Below are positions 45,837 through 56,044 of a stretch of 64,000 nucleotides of DNA, piece by piece. The notes beneath the pieces were generated by a model. It ran no database searches and was not told where the DNA came from. It was given only the letters and a program-made list of their open reading frames with translations. Position numbers and translations under genes: made by a program. This DNA is from Flavivirga spongiicola (lineage in GTDB: Bacteria; Bacteroidota; Bacteroidia; Flavobacteriales; Flavobacteriaceae): assembly GCF_030540825.1 (NCBI RefSeq), contig NZ_JAUOEO010000001.1:717001-781000 (forward strand), written 5' to 3'. Positions within the stretch are counted from its first letter, which is position 1. Each line of letters opens with the position of its first letter.

Positions 45837-48800
45837 ATGGAAATTAAATTAACCAATGTTCTTTCTTTTAAAAGAAAAAACGTGCTAAACATTATTATGA
45901 GAACATTTATATTCTTGTTTTGCTCAACTGTTTTTAGCTTTTCTTCTACCGGGGTATTCTCTCAGAACACAAAAATTGAGATAGATACTGATAAAACCAT
46001 AACGATAGATGAGGTTTTTAGCATTATAAAACAACAGACAGATTTTAACTTTATCTATAAGTCTGATATATTTAAAGATTACCCAAAGATTGATGTAAAA
46101 AAGGGAATTATAAAAGCCAATAGATTGTTAGAGAAAAGTCTTTCTAAAGGAGATTTTAAATTTAATATCTCAAGTAAAAACACGATCATTATCAGACAAG
46201 CTTCAGATCTGCAAAGTATAAATGTTTCAGGACAAATTACAGACGCTAATAAGCTCCCTTTAGCCGGTATTACAGTTTATGTTTCTAACAGACAACCAGC
46301 AACTGGAAAAATATCCAGTGATTTTATAATTCGAGGTACGACCACCGATTTTGATGGTAAATTTTCGATTAAGGCAGATATAGGCTCTTATTTAGTGGCC
46401 TCAGGCCTTGGTTACGAAATGTCTTCACTAGAAATTGTTGCATCACAAACGGTTTATAATTTTGTCTTAAATGAAAAAACAGATGTTTTAGATGAAGTGA
46501 TCATAGTATCTACAGGTTATCAAGAAATTTCAAGAGAAAGGTCAACTGGAGCATTTGTTGGTGTTACCAAAAAACAACTTGAAAAACCAGCTTCTAGTAT
46601 TTCAGAACGTCTTGTTGGTCAAGTAGCAGGACTACAAAGTACTATAAATGCGGATGGAAGTATAGATTTCGAAATCAGAGGACAATCAAGTCTATTCGTT
46701 GGTGGACAACCATTAATTGTTTATGATGGTTTTCCAATTGAAGGTGGTTTTGAAACCATTAACCCGAATGATGTAGAGAGTATTACCGTGTTAAAAGATG
46801 CCGCCGCCGCTTCTATCTGGGGAGCCAGATCTGCTGGAGGCGTTATAGTTGTAACAAGTAAAAAGGCCAAACAGGGTAAAACTTCCGTTTCTGTTTCCTC
46901 TTTTATTAAAGCATCTCCAAAATTAGATATAGATTATACCACAGGTTGGGCATCTTCTAGAGAAGTACTAGACTATGAGCAACGAGGTTTCGATACGAAT
47001 TTTTTTGGCAGTGTTTTTGGAGGTCCTCCAAGCGCTAGTGTATTTGCAGTTAGTAGACCATACTCTTTAGGAATAACTGCTATGAATGAAGCACGTTTGG
47101 GCAGAATAACTGATGCCGAAAGAGATGCCACACTTACTAGATTGGCCGACTCTAACAATAGAGGTCAAATAGAAGATTTTTTACTTGATGTGCCAATGAC
47201 CAAACAATACAATGTGAGTGTTTCTGGCGGTACTGAAACAATGAAAAATAGATTAACATTACTTTTTGAAGACAACAACACCTTTTTTAAAGGCACTGAG
47301 TCAAAAAAATATCAAATAGATTTTGCTTCTAATGTAAAGCTAAATAAAAGACTTCGTTTTGACTTTGCAGGTATGCTACAAGGTACAGATGGTGACAATA
47401 ATGGCACCAATCTTAATTTTATAAGGTCTTTAGCACCGTATGATATGCTAGTAAACCCTGATGGCAGTTTAGTTGATATGTCCTATTTAACATACTATAA
47501 GCCAAATCTAGATGCCTTTGTTCCAACTGAATTATTCCCAGATTCAGACTGGTCGTTTAATCCTATCAGAGATATCAATGAAAAAGATTTAAACACAAAG
47601 CAATTAAACTATCGTATTCAGGCGGGTTTAACACTTGAAATTTTGGAAGGTCTAAATCTGTCGTCTAAAATACAATATGAAACCTTTAAAGTTGAGACCG
47701 AAAACTATTTTAAAGAAGGTTCTTTTGATGTGCGCCGATTTGTGAATGAAACGTCGTCTTGGAATTTTTCACCAAGTGCACCAACACAAAACGTTCCTAG
47801 TGGAGGTGTTTTACAACAAAATGAATCAACGACTAATGCATATAATTTTAGGAATCAATTAAGTTTTAATCGTACCTTTTTAGATAAGCACACGGTAAGT
47901 CTTGTTGCGGGTTCAGAGATTACAGAACGAGTTACAAAGTTTACTCGGAATCCAGATGCTTTTGGTTATAATGGAGATAAGCTAACAACAGCAGAAATAG
48001 ATGCACCAGATGGTGCCACACTATGGAATGGCTTTCCGTTTAGATTTGCCGGGTTTTTCTACCCTTTTCGAGCAACTAATAATGTGCATTCATTTAGCGA
48101 AAATACAAGACGTTTCTTTTCGTTATATGGTAATGCTGCTTACACTTTTGATAATAAATATACAGTATCTGGTAGTTATAGAACAGATGCCTCTAACATT
48201 ATTGCAGATGATCCTTCATTAAGATATAATCCGTTCTGGTCTGTTGGTACTAGTTGGAATGCACATAATGAAAGCTTTTTACAAGGTACCTCTTGGTTAG
48301 ATAGATTAAAAGTTAGAGCAACTTTAGGTTATAATGGAAATCTTGCTGGTTCAGATTCCTTTGAGCCATTAATCTCTTTATCTCAAACGCCTGATATATC
48401 TTCAGGAGAAATTGAAGCATCTATTTCTAGTTTTGGTAACCCTAATTTAAGATGGGAAAGAACGAGAACCTTAAACTTAGGTCTTGATTTTTCTATTTTA
48501 AATCGTAAACTTTATGGGTCTCTGGAACTTTATAATAGAAAAAGTAGTTCCCTTATTGTAACCCAGTCAATATCTGCTGTTAATGGTACAACAAATCAAC
48601 GATTTAATAATGGTGAGATGGTTAATAAAGGTTTTGAAATTACTTTAGGAACCACGATACCAATAAAAGGGAATGATATTGTTTGGTCTGGTTCTGTAAA
48701 CTTTGCTCATAACGATAATGAAATAACAAAGTTTTTTAAGTCTGATTATCAATCTTTTGACCTCGCTTGGGAAGTATTCTTTAACGATAATACTACGGCG

Positions 48801-49463
48801 TTTGTAGAGGGGTATGATGCTAATACCATGTGGTCATACCAATATGCAGGGCTTACAAATGTAGGTACAGATGCAAATCCTATTTTAAAGCCAAGTATTT
48901 TTATAGAAGATGGTGAACAAGCTACGTTACTAGGTTTTCCTCCAGGAGAAGCAACTAATTATTTTAAACCTCAAGGAACAACTAAAGCACCTACTATCGT
49001 TGGGATGAGAAATTCATTTAAAATTTACGACTTTGACTTTTCTTTTATTGTAACAGGTAAATTTGGTCATGTGTTTAGAAGACAAGGGTTTAATTATTCG
49101 GGTATTACAGGGGGTAACACATTTGTAAATACTAAATACAATGAGGTAGCCAATGGAGACCCTAATCAAATCATTCCAATTCCAGATTCTGAGGGGCGCT
49201 ATTTCTTCTACGATCGCTTTTATAACAACATGGATTATTTAACTGCAGATGCCTCACATATTAGATTCCAGGAGATTAGCTTATCCTATGCATTACCCAA
49301 AAAAATAACGGATAAACTCGGTATAAATTCTCTAAATATTTATGCGCAGGCTAACAATATAGGTACCATTTTATTTAATGATTTTGGCGAAGACCCAGAG
49401 TATCCTATAGGGAATTTAAAGCTCCAAAAGTCATTTACTTTTGGAATGAATTTTAATTTTTAA
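45837..49463 (+). CDS. SusC-like TonB-dependent transporter with N-terminal STN signalling domain
   Basis: A 1208-residue transporter. The N-terminal signal region is long (cleavage near residue 43, GVFSQ). An STN (secretin/TonB N-terminus) domain covers about 48-118 (DEVFSIIKQQTDFNFIYKSDIF). A carboxypeptidase-regulatory-like domain with a small insertion follows (about 127-210), then TonB-box-like DEVIIVSTGY, a plug (FEIRGQSSLFVGGQPLIVYDGFP) and a barrel. The STN domain marks it as the signalling receptor for the FecI/FecR pair directly upstream. A second in-frame ATG at 45897 (MRTFIFLFCSTVFSF) would give a more normal signal peptide. SusD begins 11 bp downstream. Confidence 0.94.
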   Translation: MEIKLTNVLSFKRKNVLNIIMRTFIFLFCSTVFSFSSTGVFSQNTKIEIDTDKTITIDEVFSIIKQQTDFNFIYKSDIFKDYPKIDVKKGIIKANRLLEKSLSKGDFKFNISSKNTIIIRQASDLQSINVSGQITDANKLPLAGITVYVSNRQPATGKISSDFIIRGTTTDFDGKFSIKADIGSYLVASGLGYEMSSLEIVASQTVYNFVLNEKTDVLDEVIIVSTGYQEISRERSTGAFVGVTKKQLEKPASSISERLVGQVAGLQSTINADGSIDFEIRGQSSLFVGGQPLIVYDGFPIEGGFETINPNDVESITVLKDAAAASIWGARSAGGVIVVTSKKAKQGKTSVSVSSFIKASPKLDIDYTTGWASSREVLDYEQRGFDTNFFGSVFGGPPSASVFAVSRPYSLGITAMNEARLGRITDAERDATLTRLADSNNRGQIEDFLLDVPMTKQYNVSVSGGTETMKNRLTLLFEDNNTFFKGTESKKYQIDFASNVKLNKRLRFDFAGMLQGTDGDNNGTNLNFIRSLAPYDMLVNPDGSLVDMSYLTYYKPNLDAFVPTELFPDSDWSFNPIRDINEKDLNTKQLNYRIQAGLTLEILEGLNLSSKIQYETFKVETENYFKEGSFDVRRFVNETSSWNFSPSAPTQNVPSGGVLQQNESTTNAYNFRNQLSFNRTFLDKHTVSLVAGSEITERVTKFTRNPDAFGYNGDKLTTAEIDAPDGATLWNGFPFRFAGFFYPFRATNNVHSFSENTRRFFSLYGNAAYTFDNKYTVSGSYRTDASNIIADDPSLRYNPFWSVGTSWNAHNESFLQGTSWLDRLKVRATLGYNGNLAGSDSFEPLISLSQTPDISSGEIEASISSFGNPNLRWERTRTLNLGLDFSILNRKLYGSLELYNRKSSSLIVTQSISAVNGTTNQRFNNGEMVNKGFEITLGTTIPIKGNDIVWSGSVNFAHNDNEITKFFKSDYQSFDLAWEVFFNDNTTAFVEGYDANTMWSYQYAGLTNVGTDANPILKPSIFIEDGEQATLLGFPPGEATNYFKPQGTTKAPTIVGMRNSFKIYDFDFSFIVTGKFGHVFRRQGFNYSGITGGNTFVNTKYNEVANGDPNQIIPIPDSEGRYFFYDRFYNNMDYLTADASHIRFQEISLSYALPKKITDKLGINSLNIYAQANNIGTILFNDFGEDPEYPIGNLKLQKSFTFGMNFNF

Positions 49464-49474
49464 AACAAAAAACT

Positions 49475-51004
49475 ATGAAAATTTATAAGCTCATATTAGT
49501 ACTTATACTAACCAATATATTTATTAGTTGTGATGATTTTTTAGAGGAGGCACCATCAAAAACAACTGCAATTGTACCAGAAACAATAGAAGATCTAGAA
49601 GCTTTGTTTAATGATTACGGTAGATTTGGAGGAGAAGGAGCTGCAGAAGTTGTTTATACAACAGACGATTTTGCTTTAATTCCGGAATTAATAGACGGAT
49701 TACCTTCTGCAATAAGTATTAAAGATGCACAGCATGGCACATGGGACATTGATTTTATCTCTACGGATGATCGTCCGTATTGGCCTGAAGAATGGAGAAA
49801 AGTCTTTACTGCAAATTTGGTGCTATTACAATTGCCAAATGTAAGTGGTGATGAGAATCAAAAGAAACAATTGGAAGCCGAAGCACATTTTATACGGGCT
49901 TACAGTTATTTTCAACTCGCTAATGTTTATTGCCTTCCTTTTTCAGATGCCAATAAAGGGGAGCTAGGATTACCTATAAAAATAAGTACCAGTTTTGAGG
50001 AGTCTGTTGCCAGAACCAACCTTGATGAGACTTGGGCATTCATTGAAGCCGATTTAATGAAAGCTTTAGAGCTAAATCGTGAGTTAAGTACTGTAAATGG
50101 TTTTGATAGAATATGGCGAGCAAATACAGCAGCTGTTAATGGCTTTGCGGCACGTTTTTATTTAGCAAAAAACGATTATGCAAGTGCGCAAAATTATGCA
50201 CAAAAAGCATTAGATGAGCATAGCACCCTAAGAAATTATAATACAGATATGAGTTTCTCTACAATACCTACTGAGGCAACTGTGATTATTGGAGGGGTAC
50301 CTCAAAATGTGGCTATAGATTATCCGTATACTCATGATTTACAAACCATACCTGATGATAAATTTGGATGGGGAGAATCTTACTATTATCGATTCTTAGA
50401 AAATGGAGGCTGGAATTATTATCCTTCTCCGGAATTATTGAGTATTTATGATCAAACGTATGACTTGAGGTATAAATTTCATATTGTTGAAGATTATACA
50501 TATGATAGAGGCGCTACAGATCCTGCTTATAGTTACCCGGGTTACATATTTTTCTTTAAATCGGATATTTTAAGTGGCCCATCAGTACCAGAAATGCTTT
50601 TAACAAAAGCGGAATGTCAAATACGTCAGGGAGACTTTAGCGGAGGTATAGCTACAGCTAATATACTTAGGGCAGCCAGAATGGATGTTGCTGCTCCTGC
50701 TAACTTAAGAGATTTAAACGCCGGTTCTCAAGCAGAAGCGCTTACTAAAGTATTGGAAGAACGACGTAGAGAAATGCCATTTGTACATAGGTGGTTTGAT
50801 ATAAGGCGTTTTAACAACAATAGTGATGCTTCAGACGATATTGTTATTACCAGAACATTTTATCCTTACAATGTTAGTACAATACTCACTAGTGAAACGC
50901 CTATTAATTATACGTTGGATAAAAATTCCAGACGTTTTGCAAGGCCTCTTCCTGTTACTGATATTATAGCATCTGAAGGTGTTTTACAACAGAATGAATA
51001 TTAA
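49475..51004 (+). CDS. SusD-like outer-membrane lipoprotein (third system)
   Basis: A 509-residue SusD/RagB-family lipoprotein (lipobox Cys19, ISCDDFLEEAPSK). It shows the typical helices HFIRAYSYFQLANVYCLPF and ARFYLAKNDYASAQNYAQKAL and the segment ERRREMPFVHRWFDIRRF. It partners the STN-type SusC. Immediately downstream lie three thioredoxin-like genes and then an M16 peptidase rather than glycosidases, which argues that the ligand may be a peptide or peptide-like compound (inference). Confidence 0.93.
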   Translation: MKIYKLILVLILTNIFISCDDFLEEAPSKTTAIVPETIEDLEALFNDYGRFGGEGAAEVVYTTDDFALIPELIDGLPSAISIKDAQHGTWDIDFISTDDRPYWPEEWRKVFTANLVLLQLPNVSGDENQKKQLEAEAHFIRAYSYFQLANVYCLPFSDANKGELGLPIKISTSFEESVARTNLDETWAFIEADLMKALELNRELSTVNGFDRIWRANTAAVNGFAARFYLAKNDYASAQNYAQKALDEHSTLRNYNTDMSFSTIPTEATVIIGGVPQNVAIDYPYTHDLQTIPDDKFGWGESYYYRFLENGGWNYYPSPELLSIYDQTYDLRYKFHIVEDYTYDRGATDPAYSYPGYIFFFKSDILSGPSVPEMLLTKAECQIRQGDFSGGIATANILRAARMDVAAPANLRDLNAGSQAEALTKVLEERRREMPFVHRWFDIRRFNNNSDASDDIVITRTFYPYNVSTILTSETPINYTLDKNSRRFARPLPVTDIIASEGVLQQNEY

Positions 51005-51297
51005 TTTTTCTTATAAGTTTTTAAAACTTATACAAGAATTATTGTTATTAATAGCTAATCTAACCTCTAATTTTGAGATTGGGTTGGCTATTAACTTCAA
51101 ACTCAAACTAGTTTACTGCTACATGTTGTGTATCCTAAACAAAAATCAACATGTTAGCCTTAACTTGAAATGAGAGGTTAAAGATTTTGAATTTCATTTA
51201 TGTATTAAAAACATAAGTAAAGAATACATCGAATAAATATCAATTGGATGGTATAAATAATGAAGTTTTAATAATACAACTTAATAAAATAACACTA
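51005..51297. other. Structured intergenic region between susD and a TlpA-like gene
   Basis: No gene is seen. Three inverted repeats follow in order: TATAAGTTTT/AAAACTTATA around one base at 51012-51032, an interrupted TTAATAGC/GGCTATTAA hairpin at 51048-51094, and ACATGTTG/CAACATGT at 51121-51154. The first could act as a terminator for susCD. I see no good -7 element for the next gene. Confidence 0.5.
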
Positions 51298-52830
51298 ATG
51301 AAAAGAATAAGTTTACAAGTAATAATAAATAATTCAACTGGAATTATAATATTGATGTTAATGATTTTTTTAGCAAGTTTCGGTGTTTTTGCTCAAACTG
51401 AAACAGCTAAACTTCTTGAAACCATAGAAACGTACCCCGATAGTCTACCACTACATCAACAATATATTAAAGAATCAGGTTTATCGGAGGAAGCCTTAGA
51501 AGATCAATATAATATTTGGTTAAAAAAATTCTCAAAAAGCGCTACTGTACCTTTTGCCTTAGGAGAAGCCTATTATAGAAAAGAACTTCCTGCCGCGAAA
51601 CTTTTATTATTAAAAGCTCTTGAACGTGACCCCGCTTTAGACAAAGCCTATTTTTATTTATGGATCGATGGTGAACGTTGGGGTGATTTTGAAAAAAGTC
51701 GTGAATACCTATTAAGAGCCAAAGAAATAGCACCGGATAATCCGAATTATGCATTTTACTATGCTGGAACTTTTAGCAATACCAATCCAAAAAAATACCG
51801 TGAATTAAGTCTGGAAGTAGCCCATAAATTTCCAAAAAGTGAACGAGGTGCGCAGTCTTTGTATTGGCTAGCAGAACGTTCGTCAGACAAAGTCGAAAAA
51901 AAAGAATATTACGAGCTTTTAAAAAATAATTTCCCGCCTGAAACTTATTCATGGTCTTCATCCGGAATGTATAGTTATTTTGATTTGTTGTTAGAAGAAT
52001 CTTCAAAAGAAGCAGTCTTACTTGCTCAAAATATGGTTGACATTTCAACGAGCGAAAGAGACCTGAAAACATGGAAAGCACAAATGATAGTAGCTAAAAA
52101 TGTAAATAAGGCTAAAGATTATATGGCTCAAGATAATTCAAAAGAAGCCATGGCTCTTTTAGAAAACACAACGCCATTAAGGTGGTCTAACGCCAAAGAT
52201 TTGATCTTACTTTTAAAAGCAAAAGCCATGGACAAATCAGGAAAAACCAAATTAGCTTATGATGCGCTTAAAATGTCTTATGCTAAATCTCCCGAAAAAA
52301 GGGTGAAAAAGGTGTTAAAAAAATATGGTTTAAAGCTTAACAAAAGTTTAAAAGATATAGAAAATGATATTTGGTTTGTTCGTGATACCATATCGGAACC
52401 AGCTACAGACTTTACCTTGAAAAATTATTTAACTCCAGGTAAAACCACACTTTCCGATCTTAAAGATAAAGTTATACTACTCACCTATTGGTTCCCTGGA
52501 TGTGGTCCCTGTCGCGGTGAATTTCCTCATTTTCAAAGTGTGGTAGATAAATTTGAAGGTCAAGATTTGGTTTATTTAGGCATTAATATTGTTCCAGATC
52601 AAAACGATTATGTCATCCCTTTTATGAAATCGAGCGGTTATAGCTTTATCCCATTAGAGGATTATCCCGATCGTGACAAAGGAAATCTTGATAACCGCGG
52701 CGCTGCACCAATGAACTTTATTATAGACCGTAATGGTAATTTGATGTTTTCTAATTTCAGAACAAATGAACATAATCAAGACGTATTGGAAGAGATGATC
52801 GCTTCACTTCTAAATAGAGATAACGGTTGA
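51298..52830 (+). CDS. TlpA-like thioredoxin protein with helical repeat N-terminus
   Basis: 510 residues from the ATG at 51298. An in-frame ATG at 51244 would add 18 residues without signal character, while the later start opens directly into a basic plus hydrophobic signal peptide ending ASFGVFAQ, so I prefer it. Residues about 40-360 are TPR-like helices (LLLLKALERDPALDKAYFYLW, LLRAKEIAPDNPNYAFYYA). The C-terminal 140 residues are a TlpA-type thioredoxin fold with GCGPC (C402, C405), in which Gly replaces the usual Trp before the first Cys, and an APMNFII cis-Pro loop. Likely a periplasmic or surface thiol-disulfide exchanger docking through the TPR region. Confidence 0.86.
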   Translation: MKRISLQVIINNSTGIIILMLMIFLASFGVFAQTETAKLLETIETYPDSLPLHQQYIKESGLSEEALEDQYNIWLKKFSKSATVPFALGEAYYRKELPAAKLLLLKALERDPALDKAYFYLWIDGERWGDFEKSREYLLRAKEIAPDNPNYAFYYAGTFSNTNPKKYRELSLEVAHKFPKSERGAQSLYWLAERSSDKVEKKEYYELLKNNFPPETYSWSSSGMYSYFDLLLEESSKEAVLLAQNMVDISTSERDLKTWKAQMIVAKNVNKAKDYMAQDNSKEAMALLENTTPLRWSNAKDLILLLKAKAMDKSGKTKLAYDALKMSYAKSPEKRVKKVLKKYGLKLNKSLKDIENDIWFVRDTISEPATDFTLKNYLTPGKTTLSDLKDKVILLTYWFPGCGPCRGEFPHFQSVVDKFEGQDLVYLGINIVPDQNDYVIPFMKSSGYSFIPLEDYPDRDKGNLDNRGAAPMNFIIDRNGNLMFSNFRTNEHNQDVLEEMIASLLNRDNG

Positions 52831-52982
52831 TTGTATAAGACCTCAACTCTATGGTATTTTGATCTAATTTTCAGATTTTTCACTTATCTGTAGATTAAGC
52901 AACTTAAAATTTAACTAGAATTTAAGAAACCTAAGATAAGGGTATCTTGCAAAGTTTATGACATATAAATAACAATAGAAAA

Positions 52983-54353
52983 ATGAAAAAATCAATTTAC
53001 ATAATAATATTGACCATTTTCAGCTTCAGCTGTAAAGAAATACCAACTAAGAAAAACAAAACTGTAATATTAAAAGGCTCTATAGTTAATTACGATCAAG
53101 ACACCTTGTATATGGGCAATGTATCTTCAAAGTTTATGCTTTTTAAAGAAGATATTCAATCCTTTCCATTACAAGATAAAACAGATTTTGAGTACCGCTT
53201 TGAATTAGATAAGCCAACCTATTTTCAAATAGGACGTACTTTTTTATACCTGTCTCCTGGCGATAGTTTAGTTGTTAATCTAGATACCAGAGATCGTACT
53301 TATGCTTCTTTTAGTGGAAAAGGGGCAGAAGCCAACAACTATTTAAGAAATGTACCTTATCCAAAAGGTGGATCTTTTTGGGGAGACAGAGACATCTCTT
53401 CAAAAATAAAGACCTTTGAGGACATGCCTGAAGCATTTAAACAATCGATAGATAATCGTATGTTGGAACTTAATGGTTTAACCAATGTTTCAGAAGATTT
53501 TAAACGATTGGAAAAGGCCCGTAGTAAATTCGACTATGTCAACTCATTGAACAACTTGTTCTATTTATATTATGGAAAAGTGAGAAAGGGTGAAATGACT
53601 CAAGAAGAGATGAATGTGAAAATTGAAGAAGCAAACAAATACCTTATACCATTTAAAAAGCCTTTTTTAGACGATTTTAATGATACAAATTATTTGCAAT
53701 TAGAAGTGTTTCAATCTTTATTATATTCATTAAAAGAAAAAGATTTTAAGACTATACATGAACTTCCTGCATTGAATACCATTTTACAGGATTACCTTGT
53801 AACCAATGAACTTGTAAACACGTTAAAATTTAATGGGTATTCAAATCAGATAGGAGACCAATTAAAAGAAGGGATACAAGAAGTTACAAATCAAGATTAT
53901 AGAGCGGTATTGCAAAACCTACAAGCTGAATATGAAACCATTACAAAAGGAAATCCTGCTTCCGATCTTACCTTTACAAAATTAGACGGAAACACTATTA
54001 AATTGAGTGATTACAAAGGCAAAGTTATTGTACTGGATTTATGGGCAACATGGTGTGGTCCTTGTATGAAAGAAAAACCATTTTTTGAAGACCTTGAGAA
54101 GGTATATCACAGAAACAACAATGTTGAATTGATTTCACTTTCCATAGACACAGAAAAAGTTTGGCGTGGTTATTTTGAAAAAAATGAAGTGGTTGGAAAC
54201 CAATTGCAAATCAATAGAAGTCAACTGTCAGATTATAAAGTGGCAGGTATTCCTAGGTTTTTTGTGATCGACAAAAACTTTAATATCGTTGATGTCTTTG
54301 CTCCATTGCCATCAAGTGGAGAATTAGAAAAATTAATTAATAAATATATATAA
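52983..54353 (+). CDS. TlpA-family thioredoxin-like lipoprotein
   Basis: A 456-residue lipoprotein (lipobox Cys17). A DUF4369-like beta domain (about 25-115, VILKGSIVNYDQDTLYMG, then FLYLSPGDSLVVNLDT) precedes a helical middle region and a C-terminal thioredoxin domain with WATWCGPCMKEKP (C358, C361) and GIPRFFVID. It overlaps nearly with the next TlpA gene (1 bp gap), so the two form an operon. The function is thiol-disulfide exchange outside the cytoplasm; the client is unknown. Confidence 0.9.
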   Translation: MKKSIYIIILTIFSFSCKEIPTKKNKTVILKGSIVNYDQDTLYMGNVSSKFMLFKEDIQSFPLQDKTDFEYRFELDKPTYFQIGRTFLYLSPGDSLVVNLDTRDRTYASFSGKGAEANNYLRNVPYPKGGSFWGDRDISSKIKTFEDMPEAFKQSIDNRMLELNGLTNVSEDFKRLEKARSKFDYVNSLNNLFYLYYGKVRKGEMTQEEMNVKIEEANKYLIPFKKPFLDDFNDTNYLQLEVFQSLLYSLKEKDFKTIHELPALNTILQDYLVTNELVNTLKFNGYSNQIGDQLKEGIQEVTNQDYRAVLQNLQAEYETITKGNPASDLTFTKLDGNTIKLSDYKGKVIVLDLWATWCGPCMKEKPFFEDLEKVYHRNNNVELISLSIDTEKVWRGYFEKNEVVGNQLQINRSQLSDYKVAGIPRFFVIDKNFNIVDVFAPLPSSGELEKLINKYI

Positions 54354-54354
54354 T

Positions 54355-55731
54355 ATGAAAAAATATGTAACACTTGCTCTAGCACTTTTAGTTCTTTGGT
54401 CTTGTAAAAAAGAAGAACCTGTCGACTATGTGCTTCTATCTGGAAACATTAGTAACACCAAAGGCGGTGAGCTAAATATAAATTCTTTAAACGGGTATAC
54501 AAAAACGATCAATGTAAAAGATACGGGCGCTTTTTCAGATACATTGTATATAGAAGAAAATGGCTTGTATAATTTACGCTTCGAGCAGGTTAGATTTACT
54601 CCCTATTTATCTAAAGGCTCAAATATTAATTTAAATGTTGACGCTACACAGTCTTCAAGTACATTGAAAATGTCAGGAGACCATGAAGAATTGAATAATT
54701 ATTTTGCATATAAATCAGGAAGAGAATATGATTTCATGATGGATAGAGAGGCAAGTTATAATATGGATGAAGCTACATTTGAAACCAAAATAAAAGATTT
54801 TCAAAAAGACTTAGAGCATCATTTAGAATTGGTAAAAAATATTCCTGAAGACATAAAAACTAAAGAAATACGCGCCATTAATTACGGAAGATTAGCTAAA
54901 AAAGGTAATTACGAAAGAATGTATGGTTATTTAAACAAAAACAGAGATTTCAAAGCCTCTGATGCTTTTAAAAAAGAATTATCTGAAATAACTTTTGATA
55001 ATGGTGAAGATTACTTGTATTCATCAGATTATCAGCAAATGGTTAGTCAAAATATAAGAGAAAAAGCTTATAGTTATTATCAAAAAGACTCGTTGCCTTA
55101 TCCCGAAGCTCAATCTAAAGCATTGATAGAAGTCAAAAGTAAAATCATTAAAAATGCAGAATTGTATAAAAATATTTCGATGAGATTGCCAATGTCTAAG
55201 GACAAAGACAAGGATTTAAAAGAATTCTTAAATGCATCTACTAACGAAAAACATATAATTAGTGTAAAAGAATTGTTTGAGTCACTAAAGGTATTGGATA
55301 GAGGTCAACCATCTCCTAAATTTGAAAATTATGAAAACTATGCAGGAGGCACCACATCGTTAGACGATTTAAAAGGGAAGTATGTTTATATAGATGTTTG
55401 GGCAACCTGGTGTGGACCTTGCAAATATGAAATTCCGTTTTTACAAAAAGTTGAAGAACAGTATCACGATAAAAATATTCATTTTGTTAGTATTTCAACA
55501 GATCAACAAAAGGATAAAGATAAATGGAAAAAAATGATAGCTGATAAAGCATTAGGAGGCATTCAACTAATAACAGATAACGATTTTAATACAGCATTTA
55601 TAAACGCTTATAAAATTAGAGGAATTCCTCAATTCATTCTTTTAGATCCAGATGGAAACATTGTTCAGGCAAATGCACCAAGACCTTCTGATGAAAAACT
55701 TATTGCATTATTTGATGAATTAAAAATTTAA
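54355..55731 (+). CDS. TlpA-family thioredoxin-like lipoprotein
   Basis: A 458-residue lipoprotein (lipobox Cys17). A beta-rich N-terminal domain and a long helical region (about 110-300) are followed by a thioredoxin fold with active site WATWCGPCKYEIP (C353, C356). The last 140 residues, from NYENYAGGTTSLDDLKGKY to the final FDELKI, are strikingly similar to the end of the gene at 61499, across the M16/DsbD genes. The two are recent paralogues or products of gene conversion. The N-terminal regions differ more in length. Confidence 0.9.
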   Translation: MKKYVTLALALLVLWSCKKEEPVDYVLLSGNISNTKGGELNINSLNGYTKTINVKDTGAFSDTLYIEENGLYNLRFEQVRFTPYLSKGSNINLNVDATQSSSTLKMSGDHEELNNYFAYKSGREYDFMMDREASYNMDEATFETKIKDFQKDLEHHLELVKNIPEDIKTKEIRAINYGRLAKKGNYERMYGYLNKNRDFKASDAFKKELSEITFDNGEDYLYSSDYQQMVSQNIREKAYSYYQKDSLPYPEAQSKALIEVKSKIIKNAELYKNISMRLPMSKDKDKDLKEFLNASTNEKHIISVKELFESLKVLDRGQPSPKFENYENYAGGTTSLDDLKGKYVYIDVWATWCGPCKYEIPFLQKVEEQYHDKNIHFVSISTDQQKDKDKWKKMIADKALGGIQLITDNDFNTAFINAYKIRGIPQFILLDPDGNIVQANAPRPSDEKLIALFDELKI

Positions 55732-55866
55732 AAAAATTCAATGAAGATTTGATTATTTCGATTGATTATAAATCACATCGAGTAATCTGACCAAGATGAT
55801 TCTTTTAACCGAAAAGAACTCCTTGAGGCTTCCATAAAAAAAATGAATTTTTACAGCACTTAAAAA
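55732..55866. other. Intergenic stretch upstream of site B
   Basis: AT-rich sequence between the TlpA gene and the M16 peptidase promoter. I see no gene and no convincing terminator here. Confidence 0.4.
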
Positions 55867-55912
55867 TAAGGAATCTTCCTTATGTTTAACAGTCTAGTAT
55901 TAAATATTTTTA
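55867..55912 (+). promoter_or_regulatory. AGGA-N4-TCCY box and -7 element before the M16 peptidase (site B)
   Basis: ATAAGGAA-TC-TTCCTTAT (55866-55883) is a perfect 8+2+8 palindrome, the best of the four boxes, with core AGGA-ATCT-TCCT centred at 55874.5. TATTTTTA at 55905-55912 is a near-consensus -7 element 30.5 bp from the centre. The leader to the ATG at 56045 is about 125 bases and contains AGAGA/TCTCT able to pair. Confidence 0.72.
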
Positions 55913-56044
55913 CGAAAATAACTTGCGCATTTTTTTAATAATTTTTTTTTAAGAGAGTTTTAACAAAGTCTCTATAGGGGTTAATAGATAAAATGTCGAC
56001 TTAGTAATAAATACAGAACAGTTTTAATAAAAAAATAATTATAG

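Noticed and set aside
50979..51173. 64-residue open frame after the third susD
   Set aside because: It overlaps the susD end and the hairpin-rich gap, has low-complexity composition and no domain or promoter.
51244..51297. Earlier in-frame ATG for the TlpA/TPR gene
   Set aside because: The extra 18 residues have no signal character, and the ATG at 51298 starts directly with a basic, then hydrophobic signal peptide.
52933..52951. AAGATA-AGGG-TATCTT inverted repeat before the TlpA gene at 52983 as a box-family site
   Set aside because: The core differs from AGGA-N4-TCCY, and the spacing to any -7 element does not match. It may still be a separate short palindrome.
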